A stretch of 64,000 nt of DNA from Methyloversatilis universalis (GTDB lineage Bacteria > Pseudomonadota > Gammaproteobacteria > Methylococcales > Methylococcaceae): assembly GCA_020723665.1 (NCBI GenBank), contig DYIL01000014.1:1-64000 (forward strand), given 5' to 3'. Below are positions 15,869-24,495 of the stretch, in pieces; position 1 is the stretch's first letter; each line of letters opens with the position of its first letter. The notes under the pieces were generated by a model. The model saw nothing but the letters and a program-made list of their open reading frames with translations. It was not told the origin of the DNA and searched no databases. A program made the position numbers and the translations under genes.

Positions 15869-18800
15869 TCAGTCGCGCGGGTCGTCGCAGGCGTCCCGCA
15901 AGGCATCCAAGGCGGAGACCAGAGCGGTAAAGGGAATCAACGACGCTTCCGTGGACTCGCTGAGTTCCCGGGCGAATCGGCGCAGTTTGGCCAGGTGTTG
16001 TTGAAGGCGATGTCCGGCGAAAAACGCGGCCGGATCGTGCAGCCCGGTGCGTAGCATGGCGAGACTGAAGCGAGCCGGTCCGTGTTTCAGCCTTTCCAAC
16101 AGCACGGTTTGTACCCGGCGTTCCCAGCGGGTGCGGGGTCTTACGTTCTCAAGTCGGGGAATCAGCCGGCTTAAGTCCAGAAAATCGGCGACCGCATTGT
16201 TCAGTTCGGCCACCTTCGACAGCGGCGCTCCGGTTCGGGCGGCCAGGTCGACCAAGACGGGAAAGTCGTGCAATCGCTTCGTGAGCACTATGAGGCGGGC
16301 TTCTTCGGGCGTGAACCCCAATTCTTTCGAAGCGGCGACACGCTCTTCGAAATCCGGACGTTCGTTTTCCGCAAGACGTTCCGCGAGATAGCCGAGATGT
16401 TTCGCCAAGTCCGTACGCCAAGGGGTCACGGTCTCTGGATGCGGAGACAGTGTCTCGCCCCTTTGCAGCGCAAAGAGGCAGAAGGAATTCAGGAGATTTT
16501 CCAGATTCAGCAAGAGCTCGATCTGGCGGGCGGCCCCGATGCGGCCGTCCAGAGCGCAAATCTTGCGGCGCAACGTGCGGCCGTCGAGTACGCGGTCGAA
16601 CAGAAAATACGCCCGGACGGCTTGGTTGAGGAAGGCGGGCTCCAGTTCGTCGACCCAAACCAGAAAACTCACCCCGGCTTGATTGATGAGGGTATTGCAG
16701 ACGACGGTGGCGGTAATTTCCTTGGCGAGCGAGTGTTCGTCGAGCGCGCCTGAGAAACGTTCGCGCAGCGCGGGCGGAAAATAGTCGGCCAGAAAATCGC
16801 CTGTCCAGCCTGAAGACAGAAACTCGGGATTGTCGAAGAGCGCCCGCTTCAAGGCCAGTTTGGCGTAAGCCATCAGTACCGCCAGTTCCGGCCGGGTCAG
16901 AGTCTGTGGGGCGCGTGCTGCGATGTCCTTGCGGGACGGAAACGATTCGACCGCCGGATCGAGCAACCCCGCGTTGATCAGCCGCGCGGCGACTTCGAGG
17001 AACGGTTCCACATCCTGGAGACAGCGCGCCTGGTCCAGCGAGAGGCAGAGACTCTGCCAGTAATTGTTGGCGAGGACGGAACGGCAAACGTCGTCCCTGA
17101 CTTTGACGAGCCACTCGTCGCGTTCCTCGCGGTCGGCGATCAATCCTTTGTGCTGAAGAAGATTCATGAGGATCTTGAGGTTGACCTCGTGATCTGACAG
17201 ATCCACGCCGCCCGAATTATTCACCGCGGCGGTGTCGATGCGCCCGCCGTTCAGGGCATATTCGACGCGGGCGAGTTGGGTGAAGCCGAGGTTGGCGCCT
17301 TCGCCGACGACTTTCGCCTTGATCTGGTTGGCGTCGACACGGGCGCTGTCGTTGACTTTGTCGCCGACGTCCTCGTTGGTTTCCGTGCTCGCTTTGACGT
17401 AGGTTCCGATGCCGCCGAGCCAGAGCAGGTCGACCGGGGCGGTGAGCAGCAGCCGAATCAGTTCCTCACCGTCGACCGTGGCATGGTGCGTCCCGAGCCA
17501 TTCGCGGACCTCGCGGGAGAGCGGAATGTCCTTCGCGTCGCGCCGGAATACGCCTCCGCCGGGTGAAATCAGGCCTCGGTTGTAGTCGTCCCAGGTGGAG
17601 TAGGGCAGGTCGAACAGGCGTTTTCGCTCTTGGTAGGACAGGGCGGGATCGGGATTCGGATCGAGGAAGATATGGCTTCCGCTGAACGCGGCGCGCAGGC
17701 GGATATTGTCGGACAGCAGCATGCCGTTGCCGAATACGTCGCCGTCCATGCTGCCGATGCCGACCACCGTGAACGCTTGGGTGTCGATATCCTGTCCCAA
17801 CTCGAGGAAGTGCCGCTTTACGCACTCCCAGGCGCCGCGCGCGGTGATGCCGAGCTTTTTGTGGTGATAGCCGTGCGAGCCGCCGCTGGCGAAGGCGTCG
17901 CCGAGCCAAAACCCGTATTCCGAAGCGATGGCGTTGGCGCGATCGGACAGCCGCGCCGTCCCCTTGTCGGCGGCGACCACCAGATAGGGATCGGCATCGT
18001 CGTGGGTCACGACGTCGGGCGGAGGGGACACTACGTTGCCCTGCAGGTTGTCGGTTACATCCAGGAGTCCCCGGATCAGCGTGGAATACGCTTCCTGGAC
18101 CAGACGCTCGCGCTCTGCCGGGGTGCGCGGTGTCTGCTTGATCACGAATCCCCCCTTGGCGCCTTGCGGGACGATCAGGGAATTCTTGATCATCTGAGTC
18201 TGCATGAGGTCGAGAATCTCGCTGCGGAAGTCGTCCGGCCGGTCGGACCAGCGGATGCCGCCGCGAGCCACTTTGGCCCCGCGCAGGTGGATGCCTTCCA
18301 TCAGCGAGGAATGGACGTAGATTTCGAATGACGGCCTCGGCGTCGGCATGTTGATGACGCCGAGGCTGCTGATCTTGAGGGCGATGAAATGATCCGGCTG
18401 ATTCATCCGCCGGTAGAAATTGGTCCTCAGCGTGGCGTCTATGAGGTTGAACAGATCACGGAGAATGCGGTCCTCGTTCGAATCTTCCACCTCGTTCAGC
18501 GACGAGCCCAGCTCCATGCGGATGGGCAGCATGGCCTCGTCCTCGCGCCGGGCGAGGTCGGTCCAGCGTCGGTCGGGCTTGAAGCGGCTCTCGAAATAGC
18601 GAAACAGCAGCAAGGCTGTCTTCGGATTGTTGAGCAGTGCTTGATGAAAGCGGAAACGACCGAAGCGGCTGCCGAGTTGAAAATAGTAGTTCCGGTATGC
18701 GCGGAAGACGTCGATTTCCTCCCAGGAGAGTCCGGTGAGGAGCAGCAGGCCGTTCAAGGCATCCTTGTCCGCCCGCGCCGTCAGCAGTGCCATGAAGGCG

Positions 18801-19228
18801 TTCAGCAAGGGCTGTTTGACGGACATCAGGGAATCCAGGCTGTCCGCAAGGGGCTTGATCGAAAAACTGCGTATGTAGATGCGCTGCGATCCTATTTCCA
18901 TACGGAACTGAACCTGATCGATCGTCCGTAGGTTCAGGTCCTGAAGGATCGGGATGATTTCATCCAGGCTTCGCTCGCGTAGTCCGTAAAGCTGAAGGCG
19001 GTGAAACGGATCGCCGAGTTGCCGGTCCGGCTCCCACAGGTCGACGGCCTCCTGGCCAGTGCGGACGACATGCTCGACCTTGAACGCATCACGAGTGGCC
19101 AAGTGCGGCGGAACGAGCGCGCGGTATTCGGCGGAGAATGCCTGTTCGTAAGGGAACGAAGGTGGGACTTGGTGCAGTTCCCGAGCGGCCTGGTCAAGAA
19201 AGATTCTGAAGTTGCGTTCCCAAGGCAT
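15869..19228 (-). CDS. NAD-specific glutamate dehydrogenase, 115-kDa class
   Basis: The protein has 1119 residues. It belongs to the large NAD-dependent GDH group that converts glutamate to 2-oxoglutarate and ammonia. The catalytic core shows GAKVARGGIRWSDRPDDFRS (about 320-339) and IVPQGAKGGFVIK (about 354-366, substrate-binding lysines). A dinucleotide-binding region follows, around VVGIGSMDGDVFGNGML and KVVGEGANLGFTQLARVEYA. The length fits the 115-kDa class rather than the 180-kDa class of about 1600 residues. The start MPWERNF is supported by an AGGAG ribosome site about 8 bases upstream. It is a single gene with divergent composition neither visible nor expected. The STAS/HATPase pair lies about 100 bases upstream on the same strand. 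Confidence 0.9.
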   Translation of the reverse strand: MPWERNFRIFLDQAARELHQVPPSFPYEQAFSAEYRALVPPHLATRDAFKVEHVVRTGQEAVDLWEPDRQLGDPFHRLQLYGLRERSLDEIIPILQDLNLRTIDQVQFRMEIGSQRIYIRSFSIKPLADSLDSLMSVKQPLLNAFMALLTARADKDALNGLLLLTGLSWEEIDVFRAYRNYYFQLGSRFGRFRFHQALLNNPKTALLLFRYFESRFKPDRRWTDLARREDEAMLPIRMELGSSLNEVEDSNEDRILRDLFNLIDATLRTNFYRRMNQPDHFIALKISSLGVINMPTPRPSFEIYVHSSLMEGIHLRGAKVARGGIRWSDRPDDFRSEILDLMQTQMIKNSLIVPQGAKGGFVIKQTPRTPAERERLVQEAYSTLIRGLLDVTDNLQGNVVSPPPDVVTHDDADPYLVVAADKGTARLSDRANAIASEYGFWLGDAFASGGSHGYHHKKLGITARGAWECVKRHFLELGQDIDTQAFTVVGIGSMDGDVFGNGMLLSDNIRLRAAFSGSHIFLDPNPDPALSYQERKRLFDLPYSTWDDYNRGLISPGGGVFRRDAKDIPLSREVREWLGTHHATVDGEELIRLLLTAPVDLLWLGGIGTYVKASTETNEDVGDKVNDSARVDANQIKAKVVGEGANLGFTQLARVEYALNGGRIDTAAVNNSGGVDLSDHEVNLKILMNLLQHKGLIADREERDEWLVKVRDDVCRSVLANNYWQSLCLSLDQARCLQDVEPFLEVAARLINAGLLDPAVESFPSRKDIAARAPQTLTRPELAVLMAYAKLALKRALFDNPEFLSSGWTGDFLADYFPPALRERFSGALDEHSLAKEITATVVCNTLINQAGVSFLVWVDELEPAFLNQAVRAYFLFDRVLDGRTLRRKICALDGRIGAARQIELLLNLENLLNSFCLFALQRGETLSPHPETVTPWRTDLAKHLGYLAERLAENERPDFEERVAASKELGFTPEEARLIVLTKRLHDFPVLVDLAARTGAPLSKVAELNNAVADFLDLSRLIPRLENVRPRTRWERRVQTVLLERLKHGPARFSLAMLRTGLHDPAAFFAGHRLQQHLAKLRRFARELSESTEASLIPFTALVSALDALRDACDDPRD

Positions 19229-19331
19229 GCTTTTTTCTCCTGCCGAATCGGGGTGCCGATGGTCGTGTCCGGCGAGACAAGAATCGTTCGGATTGCGTCC
19301 GGCTCGCGTTGGCTGTTCGAATGACGCGGTT

Positions 19332-19763
19332 TTAAGCCAACTTCTTGTACATTTCCAGGACGTTGCCGTTGTCCGCCTTACGATAGCTGACCCAGTCCAT
19401 GAAAGTCCGCATAAAGAAGATGCCCCGGCCGCGCTCGTTCAGGGCATCGAGGTTGGGGGGCGGCACGGCGTTCAGGTCGAATCCCTGTCCGTGGTCGTAC
19501 ACAAAGATTCGGAGATCCTTGTCGCATATCTGCATGCATACCCGCACGGTCTTGTTGGCGTCGCTGGGCGACGCATGCTGAATCGCGTTGACCATGGCTT
19601 CCGTCAAGACCAGATTGAGATGATAGGCAAGCGCATCGCGGTCGCCGGTGTAGACGTCCAACGCCTTGGCTACCTGTTCCGCGATATTGCCGATCAAACT
19701 CAGATACCGAGTTTGGTTCGGAACTACAATTTCGACGTTGATGATGTCGGTTTCGCCGCCCAT
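19332..19763 (-). CDS. Anti-sigma/anti-antagonist kinase, RsbW-like HATPase
   Basis: This is a 143-residue GHKL ATPase. The N-box EAMVNAIQHAS, the G1 box YDHGQGF and the G2 segment ERGRGIFFMRTFMD are all present, and there is no membrane or sensor domain. Such proteins phosphorylate a STAS antagonist and sequester a sigma factor or other target. The STAS gene is 13 bases upstream, so the two form a switch pair. No sigma factor or PP2C phosphatase is encoded nearby, so the output partner is unknown. Confidence 0.85.
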   Translation of the reverse strand: MGGETDIINVEIVVPNQTRYLSLIGNIAEQVAKALDVYTGDRDALAYHLNLVLTEAMVNAIQHASPSDANKTVRVCMQICDKDLRIFVYDHGQGFDLNAVPPPNLDALNERGRGIFFMRTFMDWVSYRKADNGNVLEMYKKLA

Positions 19764-19776
19764 CGAAGTCTCCTGG

Positions 19777-20112
19777 CTAGTTGCCGTCGGGTACCTCCCG
19801 TAGGCTGGGATAGATATCGAACACTCGGTGCAGGCGGGTGAGCTCGAACATCGATTGCACGCGGGGTTGTAATCCCGCCAGCAGGAAGCTGCCGGAACGC
19901 AGAGAGGCGTTCTTGTAGCCGGACAACAAAGCGCCCAAGCCCGAACTGTCGATGAAACGGACGCCCGACAAATCGATAACCAAGCGAGTGTGACCGTCTT
20001 CCAGAAGCTTGAGAATGTAATCCTTCAGTTCGCCGGAGTTATGGGCGTCGAGGCGTTCCTCCTTCAGGCTGAGGATGGTCCTGCCGTTACGATTTTCAGT
20101 CGAGATATTCAT
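19777..20112 (-). CDS. STAS-domain anti-sigma factor antagonist (RsbV/SpoIIAA-like)
   Basis: This 111-residue single STAS domain has the conserved phosphorylatable serine region VIDLSGVRFIDSSGLGALLS (about 66-85). It is expected to be phosphorylated by the adjacent RsbW-like kinase and to bind it when dephosphorylated. It is the first gene of the pair. A GGAGCC-type ribosome site precedes the ATG. The 267 bases upstream to the next gene contain no recognisable gene. Confidence 0.87.
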   Translation of the reverse strand: MNISTENRNGRTILSLKEERLDAHNSGELKDYILKLLEDGHTRLVIDLSGVRFIDSSGLGALLSGYKNASLRSGSFLLAGLQPRVQSMFELTRLHRVFDIYPSLREVPDGN

Positions 20113-20379
20113 CGTTTGGCTCCAGCACCCTAAGATTTTCGCTTAGGACAAGTTGCAGGGAGAATGATAACGTGGATTTCATCGGCAGAAACCCAAGCGC
20201 GAAGTTTTGGCGGCAAAGTTTTCGCGACGAACCACCGACGTGCTCGTCGGGTCGGGTTTCAGCGCCTTCTTATTCAGAGACTTGCGGTGATTGCGAGTCG
20301 TATCGAAAGCGGATTTTTTCGGCGGCTTGCCGTTCACACGTTTTTGTCGGGCCGGAACAACCGGCGTGAAACGATTCGT

Positions 20380-20790
20380 TTAAACCCTTAGACGGCGACA
20401 TTGAGCCAAAAATCCACGGAGTCCCGTTTCCTTGAAGTTCCCGAGGTCCCAGTTCCGCCGGACGAGCAGCCGGTAATGCGCGGGCGGAACGACGTAAACT
20501 TCGGCATCGGTCCGAATTCCCCCCTGGGCGATCACGGTCAAGGTTTCGCGCCGATAAAAATCGTCCTCGAACGCGTCCAGTGCCTTAAGCGCGTGCAGCG
20601 GGACATTTTCGTAGAGAATGCCATCGGTAACGCTGCCCGGTTCTCTGCGCAGTCCCGGATAAACCCGGCCGCGAATGCAATAGCGAGCGTAATCGTGTAA
20701 ACGGGCGGGTTTCGACGGGAAGACGTCGCCGCTAACGGTTCGCATCACGTCCTGGAGCTGGAGTGTGCCATAGGCGAAAATCTTGAACAT
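20380..20790 (-). CDS. Gamma-glutamylcyclotransferase-like (AIG2/GGCT fold) protein
   Basis: The protein has 136 residues and starts FKIFAYGTLQLQDVM. YGTL is the substrate-loop signature of the GGCT/AIG2 fold, and the family's acidic catalytic residue fits Glu in LDAFEDDFYRRE (about 85-96). Members cyclise gamma-glutamyl amines or peptides to 5-oxoproline. The 5-oxoprolinase-like enzyme at 51.6 kb could act on the product, though the two genes are far apart. It is probably a single gene. Confidence 0.8.
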   Translation of the reverse strand: MFKIFAYGTLQLQDVMRTVSGDVFPSKPARLHDYARYCIRGRVYPGLRREPGSVTDGILYENVPLHALKALDAFEDDFYRRETLTVIAQGGIRTDAEVYVVPPAHYRLLVRRNWDLGNFKETGLRGFLAQCRRLRV

Positions 20791-20850
20791 GGTTGTTGCA
20801 TTGCATTGAACGGACTGACAAAGCTTATCCGGTCATCGAATTTGATCCAA

Positions 20851-20902
20851 GAGCACCTCGAAAAACTTCGAGGTACTCGTACGGGGGCAGGGATGCCCGG
20901 CC
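20851..20902. repeat. 50-bp repeat, family D (copy 1)
   Basis: GAGCACCTCGAAAAACTTCG and the following GGGGCAGGGATGCCC match the reverse complement of 49071-49121 with about ten differences over 50 bases. The first part is itself a small hairpin (ACCTCG...CGAGGT). Both copies look like fragments of a larger mobile element. Confidence 0.5.
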
Positions 20903-20957
20903 CTGAGCATGGGCGGCAAGCCGTTGCTGAACAATCCCTATCTCCACAACCCGCTGG

Positions 20958-21473
20958 ATGCGCGCTTTCTGGGCCTTGCGCTATCGCCCGAAGATAGGCG
21001 GCGACAAAAAGCACGCAATTCGGATCGATATCGCGCGCCGGTTTCCGTACCCGGTCTTTTCCGGCGAAAGACATGTCTGGCCGTCACTGACCTGGAAACG
21101 AATTTCCCACCGCTATGCCTTTCGTTTCATCAATCAGCCGCTACAACAAGTCGAGTACCAGCCGGACGGTCCGTCTTCCGACCGGTTTCGCCCGCGCAGG
21201 CGTAACCCGCGCGGATTCCATCTCTATGACTTGGAGGACCTGACCATGCACCGGCCATGGCTCAGCCGTCGTCAGCTGCGGCGCAGCATGGTCGACTTCA
21301 TCCGATTTTCCTTCCATGTCGGCACCGGCCTTCTCGAACAGGCGCGGCCGGGGTGTTTCGATCCCTTGTGGTTGATGATGCTGCCGGCCGGATTCGGACG
21401 CTGGCTGGTGGACCTTTATCGGTTGCGTTTCAAAAAGGGCTCTAAGCCGAACCGGCAGGAAACGCACAGCTGA
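20958..21473 (+). CDS. Hypothetical protein, unrecognised
   Basis: This 171-codon frame is strongly basic (many Arg/Lys) with aromatic-rich stretches such as FDPLWLMMLPAGFGRWLVDL near the C-terminus. No motif or family is recognised, and the frame begins close to a mobile repeat (20851-20902). The minus strand also has an open frame of 108 codons here without recognisable content. It could be a real accessory gene or a chance frame. Confidence 0.28.
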   Translation: MRAFWALRYRPKIGGDKKHAIRIDIARRFPYPVFSGERHVWPSLTWKRISHRYAFRFINQPLQQVEYQPDGPSSDRFRPRRRNPRGFHLYDLEDLTMHRPWLSRRQLRRSMVDFIRFSFHVGTGLLEQARPGCFDPLWLMMLPAGFGRWLVDLYRLRFKKGSKPNRQETHS

Positions 21474-21486
21474 CGCCAGAGAAAAC

Positions 21487-22452
21487 TCACAGCCACTCGG
21501 CGCGTTTCAGGCGTTTATACAGCCAGATGCAGCCGATCAAGGTGGCCGCGAGGACGGCGGGATAGCCGAATCGCAGTTCCAGTTCCGGCATGAATTTGAA
21601 GTTCATGCCGTACATGCTGAACACCATGGTCGGCAACGCCAGAATCGCACCCCAGCCGGCCAGTCGCTTGACGACCTCGTTCTGCCGCACCGTGATCAGG
21701 GTCAGATTCGCCTGCATGGCGTCGGACAGGGTTTCGCGCATGGTGTCGGTGGCGCGGATGATGCGGTGCACGTGGTCCAGCACGTCGCGGAAATAAACCC
21801 GCAGGTCCTTAGGTACGATTTCGGGGTGAAGCCGCATCAGCGCGTTGCAGATGTCCAGCAGCGGCGTCGCGGCATTGCGCAGCCTAAGCAGGTGGCGCTT
21901 GAGATTGTACAGGCGCTCCATCGTGTCGCGATGCAGGCGGTTTTCGAAGATGTCTTCCTCCAGTTCTTCGAGCAGCGATTGGTAATGCTCGACGACCGGC
22001 ATGAAGTTGTCCACGATCAGGTCGAGAACCGTATATAGCGGGAATCCGGAGCCCTTGGCGAGGAGTTGGGGCAGGCTTTCGCAGCGGGTTCGGGCGCGGC
22101 CGTAGCCCAGCGACGATTGGTGGCGGATCGAGATCAGAAACTGCTTGCCCACGAACAGATGGGTTTCGCCGAAATGAACCTCGCCGTCGCGGAGTTCTAC
22201 CGTGTGCAGGACCACGAACAAGGAACCCTTGTATTCCTCCAATTTCGGCCGCTGATGCGCGGAGCGCGCGTCTTCCACCGCGAGTTCGTGCAGGCCGAAC
22301 TCCTCTTGGAGTTGCAGCAATTCGTTCGGATCGGGCTCCGCCAATCCAACCCACACGAAGGTCTCCGGGTCCGCGAGCAGTTCGCTGATATTTTCGACGC
22401 CGATGTCGTCGATTCGCTGACCATTACGGTAGGCGGCGCATCTGATATACAC
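21487..22452 (-). CDS. corA: Magnesium/cobalt transporter CorA
   Basis: This 321-residue CorA-family channel has a cytoplasmic alpha/beta funnel and then two C-terminal membrane helices. The signature YGMN (Gly282-Asn284) ends TM1, and the protein finishes with a basic tail (LYKRLKRAEWL). It mediates Mg2+ (and Co2+/Ni2+) influx as a homopentamer. The gene is divergent from the VTT-domain gene at 22563, with about 110 AT-rich bases between them that must hold both promoters. Confidence 0.92.
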   Translation of the reverse strand: MYIRCAAYRNGQRIDDIGVENISELLADPETFVWVGLAEPDPNELLQLQEEFGLHELAVEDARSAHQRPKLEEYKGSLFVVLHTVELRDGEVHFGETHLFVGKQFLISIRHQSSLGYGRARTRCESLPQLLAKGSGFPLYTVLDLIVDNFMPVVEHYQSLLEELEEDIFENRLHRDTMERLYNLKRHLLRLRNAATPLLDICNALMRLHPEIVPKDLRVYFRDVLDHVHRIIRATDTMRETLSDAMQANLTLITVRQNEVVKRLAGWGAILALPTMVFSMYGMNFKFMPELELRFGYPAVLAATLIGCIWLYKRLKRAEWL

Positions 22453-22562
22453 GATTTATCCTTTTTGTTCCTCTGCGGGAAATTGGTCATGGTTTTTGTA
22501 TGTATTAGTTACTTATAATACGGTTAATACGGTCGGTTGAACGGATTTCCTTGAGGCTCTCG

Positions 22563-23279
22563 ATGTTCGATATACAACGTTTGAAGGGCGCCGCGCTGAC
22601 GGCTGGTATTCTTCGCTACGCTTTCGCTGCGGGAATACTTTCTTTAGGCGTTGTATTTTATTTTATCCCGCTGAAAAGCTGGCTGACCGAAGGTTTGATG
22701 CTCAAGGCCGAGTTGGCGAGCTACGGTTTGGCGGCTCCTCTGGTTTTCACGTCGGCGGGCGCCGTGCTTATGGCGATCGGAGCGCCCCGCCTGATTTTGT
22801 GTGCTCTCGGCGGCTTGGCGTTCGGTTTTGCTTGGGGGCTGGTGTGGAGCCAGTTGGCGACAGTGTTGGGCTCGTATTTGACGCTTCTGCTCGTTCGCTG
22901 TTTCCGTATAGGCTACGGATTGAAGAAGGTTCGCCAGTTTGAGCGATTGACGCGGCAGATCAAGTGTAACGGCGTGTTGGCCGTCGTGTTGATTCGCCAG
23001 CTTCCGCTGAACGGTTTTTACAATAACGTGCTATTGGGCATGACGGATGTCAGGCATGTAGATTTCCTCGTGGGAAGCTTCATCGGTTTCTTGCCCATGG
23101 GGATAACCGCCTGTTTGATCGGAGCCGGCCTGCTTCAGGCCGATTTTGCCAAGGCTGCCGAATATATTTCCTTGGGATTCGCGTCATCGGTGGTTGTGGG
23201 CTATGCGCTGAACCGGCTCCGCGCTTTCGGGTACGCGAAGAATGCCGACTGGTCTTTTTTGGCCGATAAGGACCCGTGA
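22563..23279 (+). CDS. VTT/TVP38-TMEM64 (DedA-like) membrane protein
   Basis: The 238-residue integral membrane protein has an N-terminal helix (about 13-35) and a central VTT/SNARE-associated-type core: LVFTSAGAVLMAIGAPRLIL, GGLAFGFAWGLVWSQLATVL and RQLPLNGFYNNVLLGMTDV, where the family usually has RLIPGFPFNLLNYALGLT. The family includes DedA-type lipid scramblases and transporters. The ATG at 22563 is preferred over a TTG at 22551 because of the nearby GAGG. The gene is transcribed toward the glycosyltransferase cluster, about 100 bases before its first gene. Confidence 0.75.
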   Translation: MFDIQRLKGAALTAGILRYAFAAGILSLGVVFYFIPLKSWLTEGLMLKAELASYGLAAPLVFTSAGAVLMAIGAPRLILCALGGLAFGFAWGLVWSQLATVLGSYLTLLLVRCFRIGYGLKKVRQFERLTRQIKCNGVLAVVLIRQLPLNGFYNNVLLGMTDVRHVDFLVGSFIGFLPMGITACLIGAGLLQADFAKAAEYISLGFASSVVVGYALNRLRAFGYAKNADWSFLADKDP

Positions 23280-23376
23280 TCGGCTGTGCGGAATGTCTCG
23301 GCCGACGGCCGCGCGCCGCTCCGTTTAGGGATGTCATAAGAAATTTAGAACGGTTCAATCGACGTCCTTTGATTTC

Positions 23377-24495
23377 GTGACGCCTTCTCAAGTTTGCCTT
23401 TTCATTCCCAGCTTCGGCGATGGCGGCGTGGGGCGTACCTTCGTTCATCTCGCCAATGGTTTTTCGGCGCACGGCGTGCCTACGGCCCTGGTCGTCAATC
23501 GGGCCGATACCGCTTTTGCGAATCGCTTGAACCCGAACGTCGAGCGAGTGGTCTTTCAGGGCCGGAACGACCGGGCCCTCGAGCAGGAGTTGCATAAGTA
23601 CCTATGCGCCAATAGGCCGTCGGTTGTCATGACCGGCCAAGGCCGGGACGACCTTATCGCATTGAAGGTCAAGAATAAGCTGCGCGATCCCGGCATCAAG
23701 TTCTTCTTGCGCGTAGGCACTTCGCTGGGCGCCCGAACCGAACGCAAGCACCGGTTTTGGTGGTCGCGTTGGCTGTTCCGATACAGGCAACGGCGCTTGT
23801 TTTCGCAAAGCGACGGCATCATCGCCAACTCCCATGGCGCGGCAGCCGACCTGTCGGCTTTTCTGGATATTCCGCCGGAACGCATCCACGTGCTTCCGAA
23901 TCCCACCGTGGCGCCGGATCTTTTGAACTTGGTCCATAGTCCGGTGGACCATCCTTGGCTGCAGCCGGGCGGGCTGCCGGTCGTCATGGGTATGGGGCGC
24001 TTGGGGCGGGCCAAGGATTTCCCCACCTTGCTGAGAGCGTTCGCCCGGCTGCGCCGGGACCGGGCTTGCCGCCTGCTGATCCTGGGACAGGGCAGACAGG
24101 CGGAAAAACTGAAAAGCCTCGCAGCGGAACTCGGGATTCAGGACGATTTCGATCTGCCGGGCTTCGTCGACAATCCTTATGCGTTTCTCGCCAAGGCCTC
24201 GCTGTTCGTTTTGTCGTCTTTGTGGGAAGGTTGTCCGAACGTGCTCATCGAAGCCCTGGCGGTAGGCACGCCGGCGGTGGCCACCGATTGTCCGAGCGGG
24301 CCGAGGGAAATTCTGGCGGAAGGACATTACGGCCGAATCGTCCCGCCGGGCGATGCGAAAGCGCTCGCCGAGGCCATGGCTGCGACCCTGGACAACCCGC
24401 CGCCTTCCGAGTTCCTGCGCGAGGCGGCACGGCCGTACACGCTGGAAAACAGCAGTCGGGCCTACCTGGAGTCTTTCGGGCTGAGCCGCGCATGA
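23377..24495 (+). CDS. Glycosyltransferase family 4, first of a tandem triplet
   Basis: This is a 372-residue GT-B enzyme starting at GTG. N-terminal acceptor-side glycine motif: FGDGGVGRTFVHLANGF (about 13-29). Donor-side motifs: VVMGMGRLGRAKDFPTLLRA, SLWEGCPNVLIEALAVGTP (E-x7-E equivalent) and TDCPSGPREIL. The whole C-terminal half is nearly collinear with the next two genes, pointing to tandem duplication. Its stop overlaps the next start (ATGA). It probably transfers a sugar during lipopolysaccharide core or O-chain assembly in the cytoplasm; linkage and substrate are unknown. Confidence 0.87.
   Translation: MTPSQVCLFIPSFGDGGVGRTFVHLANGFSAHGVPTALVVNRADTAFANRLNPNVERVVFQGRNDRALEQELHKYLCANRPSVVMTGQGRDDLIALKVKNKLRDPGIKFFLRVGTSLGARTERKHRFWWSRWLFRYRQRRLFSQSDGIIANSHGAAADLSAFLDIPPERIHVLPNPTVAPDLLNLVHSPVDHPWLQPGGLPVVMGMGRLGRAKDFPTLLRAFARLRRDRACRLLILGQGRQAEKLKSLAAELGIQDDFDLPGFVDNPYAFLAKASLFVLSSLWEGCPNVLIEALAVGTPAVATDCPSGPREILAEGHYGRIVPPGDAKALAEAMAATLDNPPPSEFLREAARPYTLENSSRAYLESFGLSRA

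Noticed and set aside
15869-19228. N-terminal truncation of a 180-kDa-type GDH
   Set aside because: A proper ribosome site and start exist, and the length fits the known 115-kDa class, so truncation is not required.
23955-24491. N-terminal 179-codon extension of the second tandem GT4
   Set aside because: It lies within the preceding GT4 gene in another frame. The ATGA overlap at 24492 gives the family start.
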